A DNA stretch of 9,146 bases from an uncultured Erysipelotrichaceae bacterium (GCA_947303755.1 CAMYZF010000042.1:1-9146); one strand, 5' to 3'. Shown: positions 1 to 6,226, counted from the stretch's first letter. A program made the numbers and translations. The notes: a model not told the origin generated them from the sequence alone.

Positions 1-11
1 AATTTAATCAT

Positions 12-92
12 TGGGAGCTAGGCGTGACCTGGCTGAGAGTGTTCTTGTTTGAGAACTGACCGAACCTGATCTAGGTAATGCTAGCGGAGGTA
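12..92 (+). promoter_or_regulatory. TPP (thiamine pyrophosphate) riboswitch aptamer, thi-box
   Basis: The conserved core is directly readable: GGCTGAGAG at 31-39 (the CUGAGA pyrimidine-binding element) and GAACCTGATC at 62-71, followed by CTAGGTAATGCTAGCG at 71-86. The latter matches the family's CUGGAUAAUGCCAGCG with a covarying CUAG/CUAG helix (71-74 with 81-84) in place of CUGG/CCAG. GTTCT (41-45) and AGAAC (52-56) form the variable arm between the two halves. The element sits immediately upstream of a thiamine-transporter gene, as expected for TPP control. The outer closing helix (P1) is not obvious by eye, so the outer borders are approximate. High TPP is expected to repress the downstream gene through the expression platform described separately. 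Confidence 0.95.
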
Positions 93-115
93 CGTATTTA
101 AGTGTATTTTCCGCT
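83..115 (+). promoter_or_regulatory. Predicted antiterminator helix of the TPP riboswitch
   Basis: AGCGGA (83-88), the 3' edge of the aptamer, is perfectly complementary to TCCGCT (110-115), and two further G-T pairs (89-109, 90-108) can extend the helix. The same TCCGCT forms the 5' arm of the terminator, so the two structures exclude each other. TPP binding would hold 83-88 in the aptamer and free 110-115 for the terminator. Without TPP the antiterminator can form and transcription continues into thiT. This is inferred from complementarity, without energy calculation. Confidence 0.7.
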
Positions 116-134
116 ATGAAAGGCGGATTTTTTT
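110..134 (+). terminator. Riboswitch-controlled intrinsic terminator upstream of thiT
   Basis: TCCGCT (110-115) pairs with GGCGGA (122-127) around a six-base loop ATGAAA, and is followed by seven T residues (128-134) that end directly at the ATG of thiT at 135. This is a standard Rho-independent terminator. Unusually there is no spacer between the U-tract and the start codon. The 3' arm also contains the only Shine-Dalgarno-like sequence for thiT (AGGCGGA, 121-127). Confidence 0.85.
121..127 (+). promoter_or_regulatory. Ribosome binding site of thiT, inside the terminator stem
   Basis: AGGCGGA lies seven bases before the ATG at 135 and is the only purine-rich Shine-Dalgarno candidate upstream. 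It supports the ATG at 135 as the start of the long ThiT form. Because it is the 3' arm of the terminator, the stem would also hide it from ribosomes. Confidence 0.6.
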
Positions 135-1178
135 ATGGAAAAGGTTGAGCAAAAAAGAAGTTGGAAAGATATCTTGATCAAATATCTTCCTTTAATTTTT
201 ACTTTAACTATTGTTTTAGCAATTGGTTTAAGTATGATTGGACCATTCTTCGATATTCGTTTAAAAGCGGATGGTCAAAAGATTGATACATTTTATCGTT
301 TGACAGATTTATTGTTCACTTCACCAGCAGGAACAACTATTCAAGTACTATTTATAGTAACTTATCTAGTTCTACCACTTGTTGCGTGTGGCTTTATTTT
401 CTTAGGAAAGCTTCACAATAATTTCTATGTAGTCGCTATACTTCTATTTTTATTAATTGCGATCACATGCATTTTAACTAACGATGTTGTGGCTACTTCT
501 TTAGCTGAAACAACTGGCGATAATTATTCAACACATGGAGTTCATTTCTGCTTTGTTCTTCCGATCATCGTTTTCTTTGTTGCGGGCACCGCAGTATTAA
601 TACTTGCTTCAAGAAATATTACAATCACTGTTTCTGATTTAACTGAAATGGGAATTTTGGTTGGCTTGGCCCTTGCTCTTAACTTTGTTAAGATTGTTCA
701 ATTTAGCACCGGTGGTTCAATCAATTTCCAAATGCTTCCACTTTTCATTTTGGCGTTAAGAAAAGGACCACTTAAAGGTTTCATTGGAGCGGGTATTGCC
801 TATGGGTTAATTTCTTGTATCACTGATGGCTATGGAATCGCAACTTATCCATTTGATTATTTAATTGGTTTTGGTTCGGCCTGTGTTTTAGGTTTCTTCA
901 CTAAATATATTTTTGGAGAAGACCAAACCACATATAACCTAAAAGGATTATTGTTCTTATTCTTTGGTGGACTAATTTCTACTTTTATTAGATATGTTGG
1001 TGGTTGTGCATCTTCGATGATTATATATGGATATACACTTCTTCCAGCCATGTCGTATAACTTGATCTATGTTTCAGTTTCTGGAGCGATTGGCATTGCT
1101 GTAATAATGGGAATCTATGGACCATTTATTAAAGTAAATAGACGTTTCCCGTCTAATAGTAATAAAAGTTCTACATAA
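135..1178 (+). CDS. thiT: Thiamine ECF transporter S component ThiT with four-helix N-terminal extension
   Basis: This integral membrane protein is the substrate-binding subunit for thiamine uptake by an energy-coupling factor (ECF) transporter. Its EcfA/EcfA'/EcfT partners are not in this window. The C-terminal part (about residues 160-335) is ThiT/YuaJ-like: GGSINFQMLPLFILALRKG at 193-211 matches the family signature, followed by GFIGAGIAYGLI. The acidic-aromatic pair D241-Y242 sits where the family carries its thiamine-contacting E/D-Y. Six helices are expected there. Family members are about 180-200 residues, whereas this one is 347. The extra N-terminal ~155 residues contain four likely helices (about 17-36, 70-90, 96-115, 137-157). 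The start at 135 is supported by AGGCGGA. Control by the upstream TPP riboswitch independently supports a thiamine role. Whether the extension modifies transport or is a separate function fused to ThiT is unknown. Confidence 0.92.
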   Translation: MEKVEQKRSWKDILIKYLPLIFTLTIVLAIGLSMIGPFFDIRLKADGQKIDTFYRLTDLLFTSPAGTTIQVLFIVTYLVLPLVACGFIFLGKLHNNFYVVAILLFLLIAITCILTNDVVATSLAETTGDNYSTHGVHFCFVLPIIVFFVAGTAVLILASRNITITVSDLTEMGILVGLALALNFVKIVQFSTGGSINFQMLPLFILALRKGPLKGFIGAGIAYGLISCITDGYGIATYPFDYLIGFGSACVLGFFTKYIFGEDQTTYNLKGLLFLFFGGLISTFIRYVGGCASSMIIYGYTLLPAMSYNLIYVSVSGAIGIAVIMGIYGPFIKVNRRFPSNSNKSST

Positions 1179-1216
1179 TATTTTCATTTTCATATACAAT
1201 TTATTTACTTATAAAT

Positions 1217-1222
1217 AGGTGA
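1217..1222 (+). promoter_or_regulatory. Ribosome binding site of the DUF3137-like gene
   Basis: AGGTGA lies four bases before the ATG at 1227 and fixes this start. The 48-bp gap after thiT shows no convincing terminator, so read-through from thiT is possible. Confidence 0.6.
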
Positions 1223-1226
1223 ACAT

Positions 1227-2222
1227 ATGGAAAACGAAATCAAAACTAACGAAGTAGAAAAAGTCGAAGAAGAAAAGATTGAAGAGGTTGCTCCTGTTGA
1301 AGAGAAACCGGTCGAAGTTGAACCAATTTCTTATTCGGCAAAAGAATTGGAAAACATTGAAGAGGCTCGAAAAGACTTCTTAAAAATTTATAAAACTCAA
1401 AACACATTTAAGTGGATTGTCTCTTTTATTGCAATCGCTGCAATCATTGTCGGTTGTATTGTTGTTCCTAACTTAGGTTTAGGAAATACCGGCCTTATTA
1501 TCATGATTGTTACTTTAGTAACTGCTCTTGCAGCAACCATCCTTTATACAGTGTTTGCTCGTAAATATATCAACAAAAAAATGCATGCTTACTTTGATTA
1601 TTTCTATGAGAACACAAATAACTATGTTTTTGGTGATAGCGTTAAAGATATCAAAATGCCATTCCCAGGTAAGATTCAAGACGAAGCTTTCTTAGATAAC
1701 AATTTATACAAAGAAGTTGTTAGTGTGGGAAGTAGAGGTCTCACCGAATTTGTTTACGAAGATGTTCCAGTCGCAGTCGCCGATTGTGCTGGTCAAGTTA
1801 GAAAAGAAAAAAGATTATACCCATGCTTTGTTGGTAAATATGTATATTCAGCCTCGAATTACAAATACGATGAGCCACTTTATATTTATTTTAAAGGCGA
1901 TAAACGCGCCTTGCCTCCAACTAATTTAGAAGGCATCAAGGATGTTTTAGAAGATAAGAAGATGATTGTTTATTCAAACAACGGAGAATGGAAAAAAGTT
2001 CTAACAGCTGATGTTAAAAAGATTTTAACTTCTATTTCTATGAATAAAGAATTAGTTGACTTAGCGGTCTCGCTTCAAAAAGGAAGAATCTTCGTTTGCA
2101 TGGGTTATGATGATCCACTTATGGTTCTTCCACTTCAAAATCAATTCGATCCAAAACCAACTGAACTATATAAGAAAGATATCGCAAAAGTTTTGAAGCT
2201 TGTTAAGGAGTTTAATAAATAA
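1227..2222 (+). CDS. Membrane-anchored protein with DUF3137-like domain, function unknown
   Basis: The protein has 331 residues. Residues 1-40 are rich in Glu, Lys, Val and Pro and look disordered and acidic. Two hydrophobic segments follow (about 63-81 and 88-110), separated by a short turn, so the N and C termini should lie on the same side, probably the cytoplasm. The soluble region from about 115 to 331 resembles DUF3137, a family in which two N-terminal helices precede a globular domain. The supporting pattern is F-G-K-Y-V-Y near 202-207, a later V-Y-S segment, then an L-(4x)-K-I-L-(8x) helix and a closing segment around F-D-P. No catalytic motif is visible. The stop overlaps the ATG of ntdp by one base (TAATG), indicating translational coupling. 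The family name comes from recalled pattern, so it is moderately certain; the function is unknown. Confidence 0.7.
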   Translation: MENEIKTNEVEKVEEEKIEEVAPVEEKPVEVEPISYSAKELENIEEARKDFLKIYKTQNTFKWIVSFIAIAAIIVGCIVVPNLGLGNTGLIIMIVTLVTALAATILYTVFARKYINKKMHAYFDYFYENTNNYVFGDSVKDIKMPFPGKIQDEAFLDNNLYKEVVSVGSRGLTEFVYEDVPVAVADCAGQVRKEKRLYPCFVGKYVYSASNYKYDEPLYIYFKGDKRALPPTNLEGIKDVLEDKKMIVYSNNGEWKKVLTADVKKILTSISMNKELVDLAVSLQKGRIFVCMGYDDPLMVLPLQNQFDPKPTELYKKDIAKVLKLVKEFNK

Positions 2223-2755
2223 TGTTTTCTTTGAAAAGAAAATGGATTATTATCCAGGCTTATAAACATAACGAAGAGCTTCATCGTGAATGGTCGCATT
2301 CCTATGTTTTAGAAGATAACGATGATTATTTTATCGCGGTTTCAATTCGCGCTTCTGTCATCGAATCTGATGGTCGTAAGTGGCATACCAAAGAACCAGC
2401 GATATTTGTCTTGCCAAAAAACAAATGGTTCAACGTTATCGCAATGCTTAAAGAAGATGGAGTGTCTTATTATGTAAACATTGCTTCTCCAGCTTTGTAT
2501 GACAAAGGTTTTATCAAATATATAGACTATGATTTAGACATTAAACTATACGGAGATGGCACAACTAGACTTTTAGATGTCAGCGAATATCGTAAACACG
2601 CCGAAGAGCAAGGATATCCCGAAGATATCAAAGCCATCTTACAAAAATCAGTCGATAACGTTTATGACCTTATCCAAAATAAAAAATTCCCGTTTTCAGA
2701 CGAGAAAGTTAAAAAATATTACGAACAGTTTTTGAAAGAAACTTCAACTAATTAA
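2222..2755 (+). CDS. ntdp: Nucleoside di-/triphosphatase Ntdp (DUF402 / UPF0374)
   Basis: This cytosolic enzyme belongs to the DUF402 (YgaC/SA1684) family, whose staphylococcal member hydrolyses nucleoside tri- and diphosphates. The 177-residue length is typical. Recognisable blocks are IQAYKHNEELHREW at 11-24, ESDGRKWHTKEPA at 48-60, KYIDYDLDIKLYGDG at 99-113 and LLDVSEY at 117-123. From memory of the family, a conserved Arg and a set of Asn/Asp/Glu metal ligands are required; here R22, N86, D102, D104, D106, D119 and E122 occupy the equivalent positions with a constant offset of four, so the active site looks intact. The ATG overlaps the stop of the preceding gene, implying coupled translation. 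Its last 12 bases overlap the 3' end of the convergent reductase gene. Confidence 0.93.
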   Translation: MFSLKRKWIIIQAYKHNEELHREWSHSYVLEDNDDYFIAVSIRASVIESDGRKWHTKEPAIFVLPKNKWFNVIAMLKEDGVSYYVNIASPALYDKGFIKYIDYDLDIKLYGDGTTRLLDVSEYRKHAEEQGYPEDIKAILQKSVDNVYDLIQNKKFPFSDEKVKKYYEQFLKETSTN

Positions 2756-3649
2756 TTTATAGACGCGGTTTGCCTCATCAATCAAAGGTTGGATGCGTCT
2801 TTTTTTGTTCTCGTAACTTACAGCATCACCAATTACAAAGATATTTTTTGAAGCGGAAAAATCGTTTGGATTAACTTTGAAAAACGCTCCATCTTTTTCA
2901 AGTGGAAAATCTGGAACTTCAGCAATATTTCCGTAGTTGACTAAAATGAAATCAACGGCAATTTCCAAATATTTTGGTTCGTTTTCTTCACTTACTACTT
3001 CGCGGATCGTGATTGATTTTGCTTTATTATTTTCAATGTTTATATGGTCTGGAACAAACGGCAAATGAACTTTTAAATTATGACAGTCTTTGATCGTATT
3101 TGCGTTGCCTCTAAATTCCGTTCTACGATGAATCAATGAAACATTATCTGAAATTTTTGAAAGATGTTTTGCCCAGTCTAATGCTGAGTCTCCCCCACCG
3201 AAAATAGCGACCTTTTTATCTTTTAAAAATGAGAAGTCATCTAACTTATAAAGAATGTTTTTGGCTTCAGATTCTTTTTCTACTCCAAGTGGTCTAGGAG
3301 TGGAACTACCAAGTCCGGAACAAACGATTAGGTTGTCACAGGTGTATTCATTGTTTGCTTTTACGATAATTGGACTTCCTGGAATAATCTCTTTAACCTT
3401 ATTGTTTAAACAGATTTTGCGTTCATCAAGTTTACTTATTAAAAAAGATATATAGTCTTTAGCCTTTATTACTTCGATACCTGAAATATCGACAATATCT
3501 TTTTCCGGATATAGCTTTACTAATTGTCCGCCTAAAATTTCAGTTGCTTCTAAAAGAAGATAATCCTTTTTATCTTTTTCAAGGAGCGAAGCAAAATAAA
3601 GTCCGGCCGGACCTCCACCAACGATAATGGTGCTGACATGTTTTTGCAT
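2744..3649 (-). CDS. Ferredoxin/flavodoxin-NADP+ reductase, type 2 (YumC-like)
   Basis: This FAD- and NADP(H)-binding flavoprotein of the thioredoxin-reductase-like fold passes electrons between NADPH and ferredoxin or flavodoxin in the cytosol. The FAD motif GGGPAGLY is at 11-18, the type 2 FNR signature GGQLVKLYPEK at 40-50, the NADP-binding motif GGGDSALDWA at 151-160, HRRTEFR at 174-180 (the arginines typical of NADP phosphate binding), VNYG at 237-240 and the second FAD motif GDAVSY at 274-279. No CxxC redox pair is present, which argues against thioredoxin reductase. At 301 residues it is shorter than typical members (about 330); the usual G-F-G-E-A segment and C-terminal tail are replaced by a short Q-P-L-I-D-E-A-N helix. 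It is transcribed divergently from the t6A operon and converges on ntdp. No clear Shine-Dalgarno precedes the ATG. Confidence 0.9.
   Translation of the reverse strand: MQKHVSTIIVGGGPAGLYFASLLEKDKKDYLLLEATEILGGQLVKLYPEKDIVDISGIEVIKAKDYISFLISKLDERKICLNNKVKEIIPGSPIIVKANNEYTCDNLIVCSGLGSSTPRPLGVEKESEAKNILYKLDDFSFLKDKKVAIFGGGDSALDWAKHLSKISDNVSLIHRRTEFRGNANTIKDCHNLKVHLPFVPDHINIENNKAKSITIREVVSEENEPKYLEIAVDFILVNYGNIAEVPDFPLEKDGAFFKVNPNDFSASKNIFVIGDAVSYENKKRRIQPLIDEANRVYKLIS
2761..2806 (+). terminator. Probable intrinsic terminator of the ntdp operon, inside the convergent reductase gene
   Basis: AGACGC (2761-2766) pairs with GCGTCT (2795-2800), and a second hairpin TCAATC/GGTTGG (2778-2783 with 2787-2792, loop AAA) lies between them. 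A run of T residues continues to 2806. It begins five bases after the ntdp stop. The DNA simultaneously encodes about residues 284-297 of the minus-strand reductase. The long bipartite stem makes it less certain than a simple hairpin. Confidence 0.5.
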
Positions 3650-3655
3650 AAAATA

Positions 3656-3661
3656 ATTATA
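3656..3661 (-). promoter_or_regulatory. Possible -10 box of the reductase gene, giving an almost leaderless mRNA
   Basis: The minus strand reads TATAAT at 3661-3656, only six bases before the ATG at 3649, so initiation would start at or next to the start codon. No good -35 is visible. An alternative -10-like TATATT at 3690-3685 would leave a leader of about 28 bases. The 54-bp divergent region must hold the promoter unless it lies within tsaE. Confidence 0.35.
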
Positions 3662-3678
3662 AAATAATATTTTTCTTT

Positions 3679-3687
3679 TGCTATAAT
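3679..3687 (+). promoter_or_regulatory. Extended -10 promoter of the tsaE-tsaB-rimI-tsaD operon
   Basis: TGCTATAAT is a perfect extended -10 (TGnTATAAT) and lies 16 bases before the tsaE start. The expected start point is near 3694, leaving a leader of about ten bases with no clear Shine-Dalgarno. No good -35 is seen, which fits an extended -10 promoter. The surrounding 12-mer TTTTGCTATAAT (3676-3687) recurs exactly upstream of asnS. Confidence 0.65.
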
Positions 3688-3703
3688 ATATCGGGACAAA
3701 ACT

Positions 3704-4165
3704 ATGTTGAAATATAAAACTATTTCAAAAAGCGCAGATGAAACTCGCCAAATAGCAGCTAAATTGATTAGACTATTAGACGTTGGCGATGTTGTTTTAC
3801 TTACAGGCGATTTAGGCGCGGGTAAAACCACATTTGTTTCAGGCGCTTTAAACGAACTTGGTTATAAAGACCACGTTGTTTCTCCAACCTTCAATATTCT
3901 CAAATGTTATTTTGAGGTTAACCCAAATATCTATCATATAGATGCTTATCGTCTTGAAGATCAAAATATCGATATCGGACTAGAAGAATATATTGAAGGA
4001 AATGGTATTTGTTTTATTGAGTGGCCAAAGTTTATTGAACCACTTATCCCGATGAGACATTTAGAAATTTCTCTAAAGAGAATAGGCGATAATGAACGCG
4101 AAATCGTTCTTATTGATCAAAACGATTTTTATAAAGACATTATTAAGTCTTTTGAAGGTAAATGA
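3704..4165 (+). CDS. tsaE: tRNA t6A biosynthesis ATPase TsaE
   Basis: TsaE is the P-loop ATPase that regulates the TsaB-TsaD complex making N6-threonylcarbamoyladenosine at position 37 of ANN-decoding tRNAs. The Walker A motif GDLGAGKT is at 35-42 (K41, T42), the family's SPTF block at 60-63, the H-I-D-A-Y-R block at 78-83 with the acidic D80, and the F-I-E-W-P block at 104-108 with E106. The length of 153 residues is normal. It is the first gene of the operon, and its TGA stop overlaps the tsaB start in ATGATG. The start at 3704 lacks a clear ribosome binding site but is the only ATG close to the promoter, and it gives the expected N terminus. Confidence 0.95.
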   Translation: MLKYKTISKSADETRQIAAKLIRLLDVGDVVLLTGDLGAGKTTFVSGALNELGYKDHVVSPTFNILKCYFEVNPNIYHIDAYRLEDQNIDIGLEEYIEGNGICFIEWPKFIEPLIPMRHLEISLKRIGDNEREIVLIDQNDFYKDIIKSFEGK

Positions 4166-4755
4166 TGTATCAGCTATTGCTTGATAGTTCAAACATCTAT
4201 TTAGCGGTGGGCCTTTCCAAGAATGGAAAGGTTATCGACTCTATTTTTTATAATGCCTGGCAAAGACAAAGTGAACTCATGGTCAATGAAATTGATAATA
4301 TCTTAAAAAGAAACAAAATTGATAAGAAAGAATTGGATGCGGTTGTCGTTGGTATAGGTCCTGGATCGTACACGGGTGTGCGTATCGGCGTTACAATTGC
4401 GAAAACTATCGCGTATGCTCTCAGGATTAGCGTCTACGCGAAGAGCTCATTGTCGCTTCTTAAATATAAGAGCGAACCAACTATTTGCTTGTTTAATGCT
4501 AGATCAAATCGTTCCTATTTTGCTGTTTACGAAGGCGATAAAGTTTTAGAAAAAGATTGTGTCTTGACTAACGAAGAGGTTCTTGACTTCATCGCCAAAC
4601 ATCCTGATTACAAACTAGCAGGTGACACCAAACAAATTGGTAAACAATCCGTTGAATTAGATGTCTTGTCTAACTTAGCGAGTTTTAAAGAAGATGAAAG
4701 AGTAGATAATATCTTCCTTTTAAATCCACTTTATTTGAAGGATCTTTTGAAATGA
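4162..4755 (+). CDS. tsaB: tRNA t6A biosynthesis protein TsaB (YeaZ-like)
   Basis: TsaB is the ASKHA-fold scaffold that dimerises with TsaD in the threonylcarbamoyltransferase complex. LLLDSSN at 5-11 starts the fold, the family signature GPGSYTGVRIG is at 66-76 preceded by V-V-V-G-I, and the segment F-N-A-R-S-N-R-S-Y at 111-119 fits the usual D-A-R-(x)-E-V-Y element in degenerate form. At 197 residues it is somewhat shorter than typical members (about 220-230). Two adjacent ATG codons (4162 and 4165) are possible starts; 4162 overlaps the tsaE stop. Its own stop overlaps the rimI start in ATGA. Order and spacing support translational coupling along the operon. Confidence 0.94.
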   Translation: MMYQLLLDSSNIYLAVGLSKNGKVIDSIFYNAWQRQSELMVNEIDNILKRNKIDKKELDAVVVGIGPGSYTGVRIGVTIAKTIAYALRISVYAKSSLSLLKYKSEPTICLFNARSNRSYFAVYEGDKVLEKDCVLTNEEVLDFIAKHPDYKLAGDTKQIGKQSVELDVLSNLASFKEDERVDNIFLLNPLYLKDLLK

Positions 4756-5204
4756 TTATTAGAGAAGCAACTTTAAATGATTTTCAAACAGTTAACGAGA
4801 TTGAGAAATCTTGTTTTGTTGAGCCTTATAACGAAGAACATCTTCTTTATGAATTTAAAGAAAATCCTCTAAATAAGATCTTAGTGGTAGAAGATGATAA
4901 CAATGTTATCGGTTTTATAAATTTCATGATTACATTTAATTCCGCGACAATCACTCAAGTTGCGGTTATTCCTGAATATCGTAAAAAAGGAATCGCAACC
5001 AAGCTATTAAAAGAGATGGAAAAAACTTTTCCAAAAGATATCGATGATGTTGTTGAAAACATTACGTTAGAAGTCAGGAAAAGCAATTTTGCCGCAATTA
5101 AGTTATATGAGAAAGACGGCTACGAGTTAGTCGTAGAGAAAAAACATTATTACAAAGATGGCGAAGACGCCTTATATATGGTTAAGAGGTTATTATGTCG
5201 ATAA
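4752..5204 (+). CDS. rimI: Ribosomal-protein-alanine N-acetyltransferase RimI-like (GNAT family)
   Basis: This is a 150-residue GNAT acetyltransferase. The acetyl-CoA pyrophosphate loop R-K-K-G-I-A lies at 77-82, directly after the beta strand T-Q-V-A-V-I at 68-73. The RimI-type segment L-E-V-R-K-S-N is at 106-112, followed by A-I-K-L-Y-E-K-D-G-Y at 115-124. The C-terminal Y-Y-(3x)-G-E-D-A at 133-140 is also characteristic. In E. coli the RimI substrate is the N terminus of ribosomal protein S18; the substrate here is inferred from family and position only. Lying between tsaB and tsaD is the common Firmicutes arrangement. It overlaps tsaB by four bases and tsaD by ten. Confidence 0.92.
   Translation: MIIREATLNDFQTVNEIEKSCFVEPYNEEHLLYEFKENPLNKILVVEDDNNVIGFINFMITFNSATITQVAVIPEYRKKGIATKLLKEMEKTFPKDIDDVVENITLEVRKSNFAAIKLYEKDGYELVVEKKHYYKDGEDALYMVKRLLCR
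5184..5189 (+). promoter_or_regulatory. Ribosome binding site of tsaD inside rimI
   Basis: AAGAGG lies five bases before the ATG at 5195 and supports this start, which makes tsaD overlap rimI by ten bases. Confidence 0.6.
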
Positions 5205-6205
5205 TTCTAGGTATTGAATCAAGTTGTGATGAAACTTCAATTGCCATTATCAAAGATGGTGAACTTTTAAGCAATGTCGTCGCCACCCAAATTGAGATGC
5301 ATCAAAAGTTCGGCGGAGTTATGCCTGAACTCGCATCAAGATTACATTGTGAGAACGCTTTGTTTGTTTTAGATGAAGCACTTAAAAAAGCCGACATTTC
5401 GTTAGAGGAAGTTGATGCTTTTGCTTTCACTCGTGGCCCTGGTTTAATTGGTGCTCTTCACATCGGCATGCAAGTCGCAAAAACACTTGCGATGCTTTAT
5501 GATAAGCCACTCATTCCCGTTCACCATTTAGCAGGTCATATTTATGCAAACGAATTCGTAAAACCTCTGCAATTCCCGCTTCTTTCAATTGTTGTTTCTG
5601 GCGGAAACACTGAATTTGTTTACATGAAAGAAGATATGGATTTTGAGATTATTGGTGAGACCAAAGATGATGCGATCGGGGAGTGTTTTGATAAAGTCGC
5701 TAGAACTCTTGGTCTACCTTATCCAGGCGGTATTCCAATCGACAAATTATCAAAAGAAGGTAAACACACTTATACCCTTCCATTCCCGCTTCATGATGAT
5801 AGTTTGAATTTTTCTTATTCAGGACTAAAGACCGCTGTTATTAATTTGGTAAACAATGAGAAGGCAAGGGGTAATGAGATTCGCGTTGCGGATCTTTGCA
5901 AGTCATTTCAAGATGTTGCAATCTCAATGATTATGGATCGACTCGATAAAGCTTTGAGTCGATATGAGATTAAACAAGTCGTTTTGGCAGGTGGTGTATC
6001 TGCAAACTCATACTTAAGAGAACAAATGCATCAACGCTTAGATAACACAGATATTGACTTGATCGTTCCGCCTATTTGGTGTACGACGGATAATGCAGCG
6101 ATGATTGTTCGTTTAGCCGAACATTTATGGAAATTAGGAGTGGTTGCTCCAAAGACAATTTCATGCGACCCTAACTGGCGCATAGATAAATATAAAACAT
6201 TTTAG
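5195..6205 (+). CDS. tsaD: tRNA N6-adenosine threonylcarbamoyltransferase TsaD
   Basis: TsaD is the catalytic subunit that transfers the threonylcarbamoyl group from threonylcarbamoyl-AMP to A37 of ANN-decoding tRNAs. The 336-residue length is standard. GIESSCDETS is at 6-15, PELASRLH at 44-51, the metal-binding H-L-A-G-H at 111-115 (H111, H115), GETKDDAIGECFDKVAR at 154-170, NFSYSGLKTA at 205-214, LAGGVSAN at 264-271 and the third metal ligand D299 in C-T-T-D-N-A-A. These positions closely match the canonical enzyme. A small deviation is S-G-G-N-T-E at 135-140 where most members have S-G-G-H-T. TsaC/Sua5, which makes the substrate, is not in the window. It is the last gene of the operon, with a weak AT-rich hairpin right after the stop. 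Confidence 0.97.
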   Translation: MSIILGIESSCDETSIAIIKDGELLSNVVATQIEMHQKFGGVMPELASRLHCENALFVLDEALKKADISLEEVDAFAFTRGPGLIGALHIGMQVAKTLAMLYDKPLIPVHHLAGHIYANEFVKPLQFPLLSIVVSGGNTEFVYMKEDMDFEIIGETKDDAIGECFDKVARTLGLPYPGGIPIDKLSKEGKHTYTLPFPLHDDSLNFSYSGLKTAVINLVNNEKARGNEIRVADLCKSFQDVAISMIMDRLDKALSRYEIKQVVLAGGVSANSYLREQMHQRLDNTDIDLIVPPIWCTTDNAAMIVRLAEHLWKLGVVAPKTISCDPNWRIDKYKTF

Positions 6206-6207
6206 AT

Positions 6208-6226
6208 AACAGTATTTTACTGTTTT
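6208..6226 (+). terminator. Weak hairpin after tsaD, overlapping the asnS promoter region
   Basis: AACAGT (6208-6213) and ACTGTT (6219-6224) form a perfect but AT-rich stem around a five-base loop, with only four T residues (6223-6226) at the end. It starts two bases after the tsaD stop. It may be a weak terminator for the t6A operon, or an inverted repeat just upstream of the asnS -10 that could bind a regulator. I cannot choose between the two. Confidence 0.35.

Noticed and set aside
857..1051. Minus-strand frame of 64 codons inside thiT
   Set aside because: It is antisense to the most conserved part of ThiT, has no ribosome site and its translation looks like low-complexity shadow sequence.
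1195..1200. TACAAT as a possible -10 of a separate promoter for the DUF3137-like gene
   Set aside because: No convincing -35 or extended TG element is present and such boxes are frequent in AT-rich spacers; read-through from thiT explains expression equally well.
2744..3649. Thioredoxin reductase for the minus-strand flavoprotein
   Set aside because: No CxxC motif is present and the L-G-G-Q-L-(3x)-Y-P-E-K signature belongs to type 2 ferredoxin-NADP reductases.
3550..3831. Minus-strand frame of 93 codons spanning the reductase start and tsaE Walker A
   Set aside because: It runs through two well-identified genes and a divergent promoter region; no supporting start signal.
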